Of a DNA stretch of 64,000 nt, positions 23,278 through 31,855 are shown piece by piece. The translations under genes were made by a program, and so were the position numbers. The notes beneath the pieces were generated by a model, which worked only from the letters and a program-made list of their open reading frames with translations, searched no databases and was not told where the DNA came from. How positions within the stretch are numbered: position 1 is the first letter of the stretch; every line of letters begins with the position of its first letter. The stretch is from JALZKA01 sp963754045 (lineage in GTDB: Bacteria > Actinomycetota > Thermoleophilia > Solirubrobacterales > 70-9): positions 186,001 to 250,000 of the forward strand of contig CAVWEN010000003.1 of NCBI GenBank assembly GCA_963754045.1. Reading direction: 5' to 3'.

Positions 23278-26082
23278 TTAGGTGGGGGCGGGCTCCCGAA
23301 GCGCCCCCGCAAGCTCCTCCCGTGATGAGATCTCGAGCTTTCCATAGGCGTTTGAGAGGTGCTTCTCGACCGTCTTTCGGGTGACGAATAGACGCTGGGC
23401 GATCTCGACGTTGGAGAGCCCCTCGGCGGCGAGCTTCGCGGCGCGAAGCTCGGATGCGGTGAGCGAGGCGACGCCGGTGCGGTAGGCGCTTCGGGGGCGC
23501 GAGCCGGCGGCGGCGAGCTCCTCGCGGGCGTGCCGCTCGGTGCCGCCGGCGCCGGAGCGAACGGCGAGCTCAAGCGCCTGCCGCAATGGCTCTCTGGAGT
23601 CGCTTCGCTGCCCGTCGCGGCGGAGTGCCGCCCCGAGCTCGACCAAGGAGCGGGCGAGCTCGTGCGGGGGGCCGTATTGCTCGAGCGCCCGGACCGACTC
23701 GCGCAGGGTCTCGATCTGGCGTGCCTTGGGCTCGATCAGGCCCCGGGCGCGCAGCACGGTGCCGATCACGTGGGCGGCGCCGAAGCGCCGGGCGCGCTCT
23801 TCTGCGACGGCGATCAGCTCCTTCGCCTCGGCGGTGCGGTCGAGGGCGGCGAGGGCGGGCACGGCCTCCTGGCGCCAGGCGACGACTGGGCTTGACAACC
23901 CATAGGCACCCTCCAGCTCCGCTCCGAAATCGAGCAGGTCCTGCACTCCGGTCCCCAGTGCGCCCTGTGCAAGCCGCAGATATCCACGAACCTCCAGGGG
24001 CCACGGGGTGATCGCATGCCCGACGACGCTCCAGGGGAACTCGACTTCGCGCGTCAGCTGCTCCGCCTCGTCCAGATCGCCCCTCTCGACCAGCACCGCC
24101 AGCAGCGCGCCGGCAGCGGCGATTGCGAAGTTCTGGTCCCGCGATACTTCCTTGGCAAGGTCCAACGCAGTTCGCGCCTCGGCCTCGGCCTCCGCAAGCC
24201 GCCCGGCTTGCCGGTCGACGTCGGCGAGGAACGTCATCGCATAGCTGGTCGCGACCGGGCGGCCACCCTCACGTGCCCAGTCGAGGAACCGCCGGCCCAT
24301 GTCCCGCCCCAGATCCCAGGCTCCGCACCAGGCAAGGACCTTGATCCCGAGCCCAAGCGTCGGCGAGATGGTAGTCGGCTCCCAGGGCGGCGGAGGACAG
24401 GAAGCAGCCAGCTCGATGACCTGATCAACCGGCGCGTGGTCGAGCAGCCTCTCGAATGAAAACGCCTGCCGAACGAGGCATTCGCCTTGTGTCGTCGCAG
24501 TCACGCCCTCGGCGAGGACCCTGATCCGGTTCGAGTCCTCACTACGCAGCCCGACAGCCCCCGCGCGCGACGTGTATAGGTGCGCTTCGGTTATGAGTCG
24601 CTGCTCTCGATTCTGATCGCCGAGGACATCGAGCGCCGCGGCGAACGAGGCCGCCGCCTGCGCCCAGCTGCCGGCGAAGAAGTTGGCCACTGCATGCAGC
24701 CTCAGGGCCTCGAAGCGCACCCATGTGTCGGATCCCCGATCCGCGACGTCCTGTAGCTCCGAGGCGGCGCCGGCTGGATCGTGCTGAAGGCGCGCCACCC
24801 CCAGAAGGAAGCGGACCTGAATCTGATCCTCGGCCGGCTCTGCGAGCGCCCGCTCGAGGTAGGAACTCGCTCCGTCGAGCGCCCCCGCGATGATCGCCTC
24901 CGTGGCAGCCTCGATGAGCTTCCCCACAACCCACTGGTCGCCGTTGGGGGCACAGGCGAGCAGGTGGGGAGCGACCTCGCGCGTGCCTGAGCCCGACTCG
25001 GCGAGCACCTCCGCGGCGCGACGGTGGGCGACCGAACGCTCTTCCTCGGCGAGGTCACGGTAGACCGCCTGCCGCACCAGCGGGTGGACGAACTCGATCG
25101 GCAGGCCGGGGGCGAGGATCTCCGCCTCGCGCAGGCGGTCGCAAAGCTCGTGGGCGCGGTTCTCATCGAGCTCGGCGAGCTCGGCGGCGTGGTGGAGCTG
25201 GGGCGACCCGCCGAGGACCGCGATGGCGCGGGCCAGCGAAACCGCCTCGTCGCCGAAGGGGCCGAGGCGCAAGAGGACGTAGCGGGCGACGCTCTCGGGT
25301 CCAAGCGCCTCGATCGCCTCGGCGGCCACCGCGGAGGGTCGGAGTGCATCGGAGCGCAGCGCGCGCACCACTTCGGCCAGGAGGAACGGGTTGCCTGCGG
25401 TCGCCCTCGCGCAGGCCGCGGCGAACTCGGCGGCGGGCTGCGCGTCAAACTCATCGGCGATCAGCCGCTCGACCGCCTCGCGGCTGAGCGGCGCCGGGCG
25501 GATCACCTCCGCCTCAAGGCGCAGCGGTTCGAGCTCCTCGGGCTCGTGGGGCTCGCCGGTTCGGGCGGCGGCGACCACCGCCGCCCCGGTGTCCTCCAAG
25601 CGCCGGGCGAGGTAGTCGAGGAAGCGCAGGGTCTGTGGGTCCGCCCAGTGGAGGTCGTCGACCACCAGGACGACCGGTCGCTCGTCGGCGAGGTTCGCGA
25701 GCAGCCAGTAGAGACCGTGGATCGGGGCGAAGGGATCTCCGGCTGGCCCCGTACGCGCGGGGTCAGCGCCGCCGAGCGCCATCAACGCCAGCTCGGCGCT
25801 GCCGGCAAGGAGGGTCGAGCGCTCCGTCTCGGAGGCGCGCTCGACCACCGGCTCGAAGAGCTGGCGGGCGATCCCGAACGGCATCTCGCGCTCGAGCTGG
25901 CCGCCGCGGGCGCTTCGGACGAGGAGCCCACGCTCGTCGGCAAGGACGGCGGCGGCGGCGAGGAGCGCCGTCTTGCCGATCCCCGCCGGGCCCTCGATCA
26001 GCACCATCGAGCCGGCGCCCTCGGCAAGTCGGTCGAGCGCGCCCTCGATCGCCGCAAGCTCGCCCTCGCGCTCGAGGAGCAG
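23278..26082 (-). CDS. Large ATP-binding LuxR-family (LAL/MalT-like) transcriptional regulator
   Basis: About 934 aa. N-terminal AAA/STAND ATPase: GPAGIGKTALL (Walker A) near residue 31, VVLVVDDLHWADPQTLRFLD (Walker B) near 135. A long alpha-helical TPR-like middle follows (about 350-840), and a C-terminal LuxR HTH (about 868-930) with LTASELRAAKLAAEGLSNVE and RKTVEKHLSNAYGKL. Such proteins sense a ligand through the helical part and bind DNA as ATP-dependent activators. The conserved LLEREGELAAIEGALDRL segment lies upstream of the first ATG (26007); the only usable codon before it is CTG at 26082, and TAG stops the frame shortly upstream. The 146-bp HTH end is duplicated at 26434-26579. Confidence 0.88.
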   Translation of the reverse strand: MLLEREGELAAIEGALDRLAEGAGSMVLIEGPAGIGKTALLAAAAVLADERGLLVRSARGGQLEREMPFGIARQLFEPVVERASETERSTLLAGSAELALMALGGADPARTGPAGDPFAPIHGLYWLLANLADERPVVLVVDDLHWADPQTLRFLDYLARRLEDTGAAVVAAARTGEPHEPEELEPLRLEAEVIRPAPLSREAVERLIADEFDAQPAAEFAAACARATAGNPFLLAEVVRALRSDALRPSAVAAEAIEALGPESVARYVLLRLGPFGDEAVSLARAIAVLGGSPQLHHAAELAELDENRAHELCDRLREAEILAPGLPIEFVHPLVRQAVYRDLAEEERSVAHRRAAEVLAESGSGTREVAPHLLACAPNGDQWVVGKLIEAATEAIIAGALDGASSYLERALAEPAEDQIQVRFLLGVARLQHDPAGAASELQDVADRGSDTWVRFEALRLHAVANFFAGSWAQAAASFAAALDVLGDQNREQRLITEAHLYTSRAGAVGLRSEDSNRIRVLAEGVTATTQGECLVRQAFSFERLLDHAPVDQVIELAASCPPPPWEPTTISPTLGLGIKVLAWCGAWDLGRDMGRRFLDWAREGGRPVATSYAMTFLADVDRQAGRLAEAEAEARTALDLAKEVSRDQNFAIAAAGALLAVLVERGDLDEAEQLTREVEFPWSVVGHAITPWPLEVRGYLRLAQGALGTGVQDLLDFGAELEGAYGLSSPVVAWRQEAVPALAALDRTAEAKELIAVAEERARRFGAAHVIGTVLRARGLIEPKARQIETLRESVRALEQYGPPHELARSLVELGAALRRDGQRSDSREPLRQALELAVRSGAGGTERHAREELAAAGSRPRSAYRTGVASLTASELRAAKLAAEGLSNVEIAQRLFVTRKTVEKHLSNAYGKLEISSREELAGALREPAPT

Positions 26083-26185
26083 GCCGGTAGCCGTGCCCCC
26101 GACGATTACCTGCGCTTTCTGTGCCGTCTCCTCAACCCCCTAGGTCGGTGGAGCTTACGCGCCGACGCGGGCTGGAGCAAGAGGA

Positions 26186-26217
26186 GAAAGAGTAGGGAGG
26201 CTCCCCGCTGCGAGGCG
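26186..26217 (+). repeat. Short hairpin element, copy 2 with extended match
   Basis: Contains GTAGGGAGGCTCCCCGCTG (26192-26210) followed by CGAGGCG, against CGAAGCG after copy 1. As with copy 1, a short plus-strand exported or membrane protein gene follows (26235). Confidence 0.7.
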
Positions 26218-26234
26218 GGCTCGTCGCGGCGACC

Positions 26235-26354
26235 ATGCGGCCCATGCACTGGAGAAAATGGATCGTCGTTGCCGCCGCTACGGCGCTGCTCGCGGCCGGC
26301 TACTGGTTCGCACTCTCGTGGGCTTATTCCCACTTTTTCTTCATGGGGCCGTGA
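26235..26354 (+). CDS. Small single-span membrane protein (39 aa)
   Basis: 39-aa open frame starting ATG 26235 (second ATG at 26244). One hydrophobic helix (IVVAAATALLAAGYWFALSW) after a basic, Trp-containing start (MRPMHWRKW), ending in FFFMGP, so probably an inner-membrane peptide. It follows hairpin-element copy 2 in the same arrangement as copy 1 precedes the gene at 22777. Too short for family assignment; the composition is what would be expected of a real membrane peptide, but expression is unproven. Confidence 0.45.
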   Translation: MRPMHWRKWIVVAAATALLAAGYWFALSWAYSHFFFMGP

Positions 26355-26433
26355 GGTCTCACTTGAAGCAGAGGGCCTCTCGGGGTCGTGCCGACGCTTC
26401 AGGACGTTTCAGATGCCGGTGGGCTCTCGAGGC

Positions 26434-26579
26434 CCCCCGCAAGCTCCTCCCGTGATGAGATCTCGAGCTTTCCGTAGGCGCTCGAGAGGTGCTTCTCGAC
26501 CGTCTTCCGGGTGACGAACAGGCGCTGGGCGATCTCGACGGTGGAGAGGCCCTTGGCGGCGAGCTTCGAGGTGCGAAGC
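26434..26579 (-). pseudogene. Truncated luxR C-terminal HTH copy
   Basis: 146 bp aligned without gaps to 23304-23449, the HTH-coding end of the large LuxR gene, with about 11 differences (roughly 92 percent identity). It encodes LAAKGLSTVEIAQRLFVTRK and the recognition helix but lacks the ATPase and TPR parts, which are cut off exactly where repeat copy B begins. The reading frame stays open, so a small HTH peptide is possible but unlikely to be functional. Confidence 0.85.
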
Positions 26580-26583
26580 AAGT

Positions 26584-26758
26584 TTGCGGGGCCATGCGGG
26601 GAGGTTCGCGGTCACTCTCCGACGCACTTCCGACGCATCGGTTGCTCGTGCGTCGGAGATTGCCCCTGGAAGGCGCGATGGGCTAAGCCGCGAACGCCTC
26701 CCGGCACAGGTCGAACGACCGCGTGACGCGCCCTCCGCCCCGGTGACGGCTGCATAGC
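26584..26758 (+). repeat. Direct repeat copy B (about 175 bp)
   Basis: Partner of copy A at 22477-22654, starting TTGCGGGGCC and ending GCATAGC. It abuts the truncated luxR fragment with 4 bp between, marking a recombination breakpoint. Confidence 0.85.
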
Positions 26759-26962
26759 CCGTGCCAGCGTCAGCACGTCGGACGGCAAGACGTTCAAGTC
26801 CAAGCGCGTCCGGTCCGAGAGCTGCTCGAAAGCCCTGCGGATTCTTAGAGCTGCTCTCCCGGGGGCACTGTTCCACGGCGCCGCGCAAAACCGCCGCGCG
26901 GGAATAGTCGCTTTGCATGGAAAGCGCGTCAGCAGTCCGAGGTCACGCTCGACGGTTCTCCC

Positions 26963-26991
26963 TTGACAATGGCCCCACAGCGCGAGAGGAT
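26963..26991 (+). promoter_or_regulatory. Candidate sigma-70 promoter
   Basis: TTGACA (26963-26968), 17-bp spacer, GAGGAT (26986-26991). If real, the ATG at 26969 would lie within the promoter and the secreted protein would start further downstream (for example TTG near 27029). Confidence 0.35.
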
Positions 26992-27709
26992 CGGCCGTTC
27001 TCGGGGGACCAGAACTGGGTGTACTGCCTTGCTCGCACGACTTCGCGGCCGACTTACGTTCGCCAACGTGACCAGTGTGGTCGCACTGTTCCTGGCGCTT
27101 GGACTCGGCACGGCCTACGCGCTCGAAAAGAACAGCGTCCGCTCGACGCACATCGTCAACGGCGAGGTCAAAGGCAAGGACCTTGCCACTGACGCGGTTC
27201 CGGCAAATGGCACCGGAAGCGAGGGCTCGTCGAAGCTGGCGACCGACTCCGTGGACTTCAACGAGGTCGCGACGAACGCGATCGGCAGCGTGCAGCTGCG
27301 AACAGGCTCCGTCGGCGCCGACGAGGTGGACGAGTCCGACGTGCCCGGGATAGCGCAGACCGTAACCGCGACCAAGACTGGGACGGGCCGCACCAGCGCA
27401 TTGGTCAGCAATGGTCCGCTCAGTGTCGAGGGGTCATGCTCGCGATCAACTACAGGGTTCCGCGCGGAACTGTTTGCGGAGAGCTCGACGGACAATGCGG
27501 CTTTCTCCGCGAGCGGACCGAACGTCACATCAACTTGGACTTTCGGACCGAATCACGCGAACACTCCGATCCTTTACCAGCCCGATTCGGAGCCCAGGGG
27601 TGCAACCTTTCAAATGATCTCAGCAGCGGGGCACGTGCTCGCGGGCCAGGCAACGCTACGGAGCACAGCTACCGGCTGCGAGTTCTTTGTCAGCGTTCAC
27701 AGGAACTGA
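26969..27709 (+). CDS. Secreted protein of the ANVTxxLALFLALG family
   Basis: 246 aa from ATG 26969. After a basic N-terminus comes LTFANVTSVVALFLALGLGT (about residues 31-50), a signal/anchor pattern common in exported proteins of Thermoleophilia. It is followed by a repetitive beta-helix-like part (VRSTHIVNGEVKGKDLATDA, VDFNEVATNAIGSVQLRTGS) and a C-terminal beta-rich domain with Cys residues. Function unknown; a cell-surface or secreted role is inferred from family resemblance only. The start is uncertain because a TTGACA promoter overlaps the ATG. Confidence 0.72.
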   Translation: MAPQRERIGRSRGTRTGCTALLARLRGRLTFANVTSVVALFLALGLGTAYALEKNSVRSTHIVNGEVKGKDLATDAVPANGTGSEGSSKLATDSVDFNEVATNAIGSVQLRTGSVGADEVDESDVPGIAQTVTATKTGTGRTSALVSNGPLSVEGSCSRSTTGFRAELFAESSTDNAAFSASGPNVTSTWTFGPNHANTPILYQPDSEPRGATFQMISAAGHVLAGQATLRSTATGCEFFVSVHRN

Positions 27710-27802
27710 TCACGACAGCGGTTAGTTCCTTCTAGCCGCCTTGGACGAAAAGCAGCTACCGACCGCCCCGATCTCGAGAAGCCCCGCCCACGCAGGTCCC
27801 AG

Positions 27803-29173
27803 CTAGTACCCCACGCCGGTCTTTACCTGCGCGCGCTCCTTCTCGCTCACGCCACCCTTCTTTTGTAGCGTCTCACAGGCCTCGGCGATGTCGTCTGCGA
27901 GCGTGTGCACTAGGGCGTGGCTGAGGTTCAGCTTGACCAGGGCGCGCAGCATCGTCACGTGGTCGGCTTTCGGCGGCATCGCGTAGGCGGGCAGCATCCA
28001 GCCGCGCTCGGCGGCGACCTGCCAGGCGATATCGAACTCGTCGTAGGGAACCTCCTGGGCCAGGTTGAAGGCCACCAGTGGGAGTTGATCCTTGCCGTCT
28101 CCGATCAGCTGGAACGGCCCGACCTCGGAGATCTTCTCGGCGAGGAACTGCGCGTTCGCCTGCATGATCTTCATGACACGGGTGTATCCGGCGTGGCCGA
28201 ACCGGATCAGGGTGTAGTACTGGGCGAGCACCATCGCCGACCCGGTCGAGAAGTTGAGCGTGAACGTCTCGTCCGTCTTGCCGAGGTAGTTCTCGAGGAA
28301 TACGAGATCGTCGGCAAGATCAGTCTTGCCGCGGAAGATCAGCCAGCCAATCCCCGGATACACGAGCCCGTACTTGTGGCCGGAAACGTTGATCGAGCGG
28401 ACCTGCTCGAGGCGGAAGTCCCACTCATAATCGGGGTAGAGGAACGGCCAGACGAATCCGCCGCTGGCGCCGTCCACATGCAGGGGCACGTCAAGGCCTC
28501 GCGCATCGCGGATCTCGACCAGGAGCTTGTTGATTCCGACGATGTCGTCGGCGTGACCCGTGAACGTCGTCCCCAAAACGGCCGCCACGCCGATGGTGTT
28601 CTCGTCGATGTGCGGCTCGATGTCCTCGGGGCCAATCGTGTACTTGTCGGGTTGAAGCGGGACGATCCTCGGCTCCACGTCGAAGTACCGGCAGAACTTC
28701 TCCCAGACCACGTGGACATCGCCGCCGAAGACCAGGTTTGGCCGATCGGTGGCCTCGCCGGCAGCTTCGCGGCGCTGCCGCCACTTCCATTTGAGTGAGA
28801 GCGCGCCCAGCATGATCGCCTCGGACGAGCCCTGGGTGCGCGCACCAGTCGTCTCACCGGGCGCATGGAAGAGGTTTGCGAGCATCCGGATACAGCGCTG
28901 TTCGATCTCGGCGGTTTGCGGATACTCCGCGTGATCGATGAAATTGCGGTGGAGGTTGGCGGCGATCAGCTGCTGCGCCTCCGGCTCCATCCAGGTCGTC
29001 ACGAAGGTGGCGAGGTTCCGCTCCGGGATACCGTCGAGAACGAGATCCTCCCCGATCAGTCGCATCGCCTCGACCGGCTCCATACCTAAGGCGGGCAGCG
29101 CGTTGTCAGGGGCGTCCTCGAGAAGAAACTGGTGGCTCAGGCGTCGCGGCGCCGGTGTGGCTTGATCATCCAT
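27803..29173 (-). CDS. gadB: Glutamate decarboxylase (PLP)
   Basis: 456-aa PLP enzyme converting glutamate to GABA and CO2, consuming a proton. Group II decarboxylase features: GSSEAIMLGALSLKWKW near residue 115, HVDGASGGFVWPFLYP near 240 (cofactor Asp), and VSGHKYGLVYPGIGW near 270 with the PLP lysine in HKYG. The ATG at 29173 is supported by a TAGCGT box 7 nt upstream. No GABA antiporter gadC is adjacent. GABA formed here could enter the same catabolic steps as the Puu-like enzymes at 48.7-52.1 kb, an inference only. Confidence 0.95.
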   Translation of the reverse strand: MDDQATPAPRRLSHQFLLEDAPDNALPALGMEPVEAMRLIGEDLVLDGIPERNLATFVTTWMEPEAQQLIAANLHRNFIDHAEYPQTAEIEQRCIRMLANLFHAPGETTGARTQGSSEAIMLGALSLKWKWRQRREAAGEATDRPNLVFGGDVHVVWEKFCRYFDVEPRIVPLQPDKYTIGPEDIEPHIDENTIGVAAVLGTTFTGHADDIVGINKLLVEIRDARGLDVPLHVDGASGGFVWPFLYPDYEWDFRLEQVRSINVSGHKYGLVYPGIGWLIFRGKTDLADDLVFLENYLGKTDETFTLNFSTGSAMVLAQYYTLIRFGHAGYTRVMKIMQANAQFLAEKISEVGPFQLIGDGKDQLPLVAFNLAQEVPYDEFDIAWQVAAERGWMLPAYAMPPKADHVTMLRALVKLNLSHALVHTLADDIAEACETLQKKGGVSEKERAQVKTGVGY

Positions 29174-29180
29174 CGCCCGC

Positions 29181-29186
29181 ACGCTA
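29181..29186 (-). promoter_or_regulatory. -10 box of glutamate decarboxylase gene (leaderless)
   Basis: TAGCGT on the minus strand, 7 nt before the ATG at 29173. It lies in the 45-bp gap after the MMPL transporter gene. Confidence 0.5.
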
Positions 29187-29218
29187 CGCCCTTGGGTCCG
29201 GGCCGTCTTTCCGATGGC

Positions 29219-31675
29219 CTAGCCCTTGGGGCTGGGCGGGTCGTTCAGAGGCGGCAACGCGTCTTCGGACTCGAGGCCAATGTTCGGGATCAGCCGGTCG
29301 AGCCAGCCCGGCAGCCACCAGTTGGCGCGACCGAGGATCACCATTGCGGCAGGGACGAGGAGACAGCGCACGATGGTCGCGTCGACTGCGATCGCCACGG
29401 CGAGCCCGACGCCGAACTGCTTGACCGTGGGATCTCCGTTGAGGATGAAGCTCGAGAACACGGCGACCATGATCAGCGCGGCGGAGGTGATCACCCGAGC
29501 GCTCGACGCCAGACCGTGCACCACCGCGAGCCTGTTGTCGTTCTTCTCTCGCCAGACCTCCCCGATCCTGGAGACCAGAAACACCTGGTAGTCCATCGAG
29601 AGGCCGAAGAGCACCGCGAACATGAGGAGGGGGACGAACGAGACGATCGGAACCGTCGCATCGAGGCCGATCAGGGACTCTCCCCATCCCTTCTCGAAGA
29701 CGGCGACCAGGACGCCATATGCCGCGGCGACCGACAGCAGGTTCATCAACGCCGCGGTGATCGGCACGACGATCGACCGGAAGGCGAGCATCAGGAGCAC
29801 GAAGCTGAGTCCGACTACCACCGCGATCACGAGCGCGAGGCGATCGGAGATCCGATCGGCCAAGTCCACGTAAGCCGCGGTGCTCCCGCCGATGTCGGCC
29901 GTCGCGCCGCCCTGCTCTGCGGCGGGGATGACGTCGTCGCGCAGGCGCCGGATCGTGTCCTCGGTTGTTGCCGACGAGGGCGCCGAGGTCGGGATCGCCG
30001 ACATCACGGCACCCGATCCGGAGTCGGACACGGACGGCAGCGAAACCGAATCCACCCCCTTGTCCTTCCCGATTTTCTTGCGCAACTTCGCCAGGCGTGG
30101 ATCGGAGGCGGTCGATTTGAGGAACCGCTCCTGCTGGTTGAGCTTCTTCTGCTTCTTGGCAGACGGAGCCTCCGAGGCAACCTGCGCCGTCGCCTGTTCT
30201 GAGGCCTCCTGCTGGGCCTGCGCTTGGGCTTGGTCTGACGGCACGCCCTCGGCGATCAGCTCCTGGGTCAGCGCCGGCACCTGCGCCTGCGCCTGTTGCT
30301 GGGCGCTGTTTTCGGCCTGTTGCTGTTGGTCGGCCTGTTCCTGTTCGAATTGGTCAAGGCCCTTCTTGTCGGCCTTCGCCGGCGGGTCGAGACTGACCGC
30401 GACGAGCAGGGGACCATTCGCGCCCGCGCCGAATGAGTTCGTCAGGAGGTCGTATGACTGCCGCGCGGTCGTCGATTCAGGCAGTTGGCCCACGTCTTGC
30501 TGGCCGAGCGTCATGTCCTTGAGCGGAAGTGCCAGCACTACAAGCAGAACGACCGCGACGAACAACGCGGGCCAAGGGTGTCTCGAAACGCCGTCCGCCC
30601 ACCGCGCCCAGCCGTGTGGATGGTCGTCCTCATGGCGGTGGCCGCCGCCGATCGGGACTCTCAGAGAATGGATCTTCGGCCCCAGGACCGCGAGGAGCGC
30701 CGGGAGCAACGTCAACGCTCCCGCCACCGCCACCGCGACGACAATCGCCGCGGAGTATCCGAGCGCACTGACAATCGGAATGTCCGCGAGCGCTAGCGAG
30801 CACAGCGCGATTACGACGGTGCCGCCGGCGAACGCCACCGCGCTGCCCGACGTTGCGCAGGATCGCGCTATCGCCTCCTCGGTGGACAGGCCGTCGGCAA
30901 GGCGCGTCTTGTAGCGCGTGACCAAAAAGAGCGCGTAGTCAATTCCGACGCCGAGCCCAATCATCGTTCCCAGGGTCGGCGCAATGGAGGGAATCTCCAT
31001 CGCGTGCCCGAGCAGGCCGATCACGCTGAGGCCCGCGAGCAGGCCGATGATCGCCGTCGAGATCGGCATCATCATCGCCACGGCGGTGCCGAACGCGAGC
31101 GTGAGGATGATGATCGCGGCCGCAAGTCCGATCGCCTCGCTCGCGTGGGTGCTGGGCCTCGAGACCTCCTGCCCGAGGTAGCCACCGGCTTCCACCTGGA
31201 TCCCTGCTTTCACCGCGGGATCGGCGGCGGCGATGATCGCGTCGGCTTCGTCCTCATCCAGATCTCCAGGCGAGACCCCGAGAGTCACGGCGATGTATGC
31301 CGTCTGCTTGTCCTTCGAGAGATTTGACGAGGCCTTCGAGGACAGGGGGCTGAGGACCGAATTGACGCCGTCCGCTCCCTTGAGCGATTGGACGGTGTCC
31401 TCGACAGCTTTCTTGTTCTCACCGCTGTCGAGGCTGCCATTCGAGACGTGAAGGACGATCGGAACGCTGCCGTTGGCGCGATCGGGAAGATCCGATTGAA
31501 GAATGTTCGTGGCGTTCGTCGAGTCGGTACCGGGCAGCGTGAGGTCGTCGCTGGTCGGCTCGCCCGAAATGCGGGCTATGGTGACGACCGCGATCACGAC
31601 GAGCAGCCAGAGCGCGATGACACTCTTGCGGCGGCGGGCGCATCCGAGTCCGAGCTTGTAGAGCAATCCACTCAC
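29219..31675 (-). CDS. MMPL/RND family transporter
   Basis: 818-aa RND-superfamily exporter: one N-terminal helix (about 18-35), an extracytoplasmic domain, six helices with the typical LGVGIDYALFLVTRYK motif near residue 240, a second extracytoplasmic domain (about 375-570), and six further helices with LFGLSMDYQVFLVSRI near 700. The second external domain contains an 80-residue Gln/Ala-rich segment (about 437-518) predicted to form a coiled coil. MMPL proteins export lipids or hydrophobic compounds using the proton gradient. The GTG at 31675 is used; the open frame upstream reads antisense to the sigma factor gene. Confidence 0.92.
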   Translation of the reverse strand: MSGLLYKLGLGCARRRKSVIALWLLVVIAVVTIARISGEPTSDDLTLPGTDSTNATNILQSDLPDRANGSVPIVLHVSNGSLDSGENKKAVEDTVQSLKGADGVNSVLSPLSSKASSNLSKDKQTAYIAVTLGVSPGDLDEDEADAIIAAADPAVKAGIQVEAGGYLGQEVSRPSTHASEAIGLAAAIIILTLAFGTAVAMMMPISTAIIGLLAGLSVIGLLGHAMEIPSIAPTLGTMIGLGVGIDYALFLVTRYKTRLADGLSTEEAIARSCATSGSAVAFAGGTVVIALCSLALADIPIVSALGYSAAIVVAVAVAGALTLLPALLAVLGPKIHSLRVPIGGGHRHEDDHPHGWARWADGVSRHPWPALFVAVVLLVVLALPLKDMTLGQQDVGQLPESTTARQSYDLLTNSFGAGANGPLLVAVSLDPPAKADKKGLDQFEQEQADQQQQAENSAQQQAQAQVPALTQELIAEGVPSDQAQAQAQQEASEQATAQVASEAPSAKKQKKLNQQERFLKSTASDPRLAKLRKKIGKDKGVDSVSLPSVSDSGSGAVMSAIPTSAPSSATTEDTIRRLRDDVIPAAEQGGATADIGGSTAAYVDLADRISDRLALVIAVVVGLSFVLLMLAFRSIVVPITAALMNLLSVAAAYGVLVAVFEKGWGESLIGLDATVPIVSFVPLLMFAVLFGLSMDYQVFLVSRIGEVWREKNDNRLAVVHGLASSARVITSAALIMVAVFSSFILNGDPTVKQFGVGLAVAIAVDATIVRCLLVPAAMVILGRANWWLPGWLDRLIPNIGLESEDALPPLNDPPSPKG

Positions 31676-31855
31676 CCGGCCACTCTCCCTATCACGCGTC
31701 CAAGCACGAAACCTCCCTCTAGAAGGGTCGGTTTGGGATGCTATAGGTGCAGGGTCAGCCCAGCCCGCGTCCACTCCTCGCGCGCGTCCTTCGGTGGGCC
31801 ATAGAGCACTTGCGCGTAGGTGCCTAGCCGCGTGATCCGGGGGTACGGAGAAATG

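Larger units (their letters stand above)
26355..26968. other. Rearranged region without intact genes
   Basis: Contains the luxR HTH fragment (26434-26579), direct repeat copy B (26584-26758), and about 200 bp with no recognisable feature up to a TTGACA hexamer at 26963. Confidence 0.6.

Noticed and set aside
25024..26514. 496-codon open frame on the plus strand
   Set aside because: Antisense to the large LuxR gene; high GC makes such shadow frames common, and it crosses the luxR start and repeat region.
22419..26968. Integrase, transposase or complete insertion sequence
   Set aside because: Repeats and a nearby tRNA suggest past mobility, but no recombinase or transposase gene is present.
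27710..27802. Terminator or small gene between the secreted protein and gadB
   Set aside because: No convincing hairpin or coding frame is visible.
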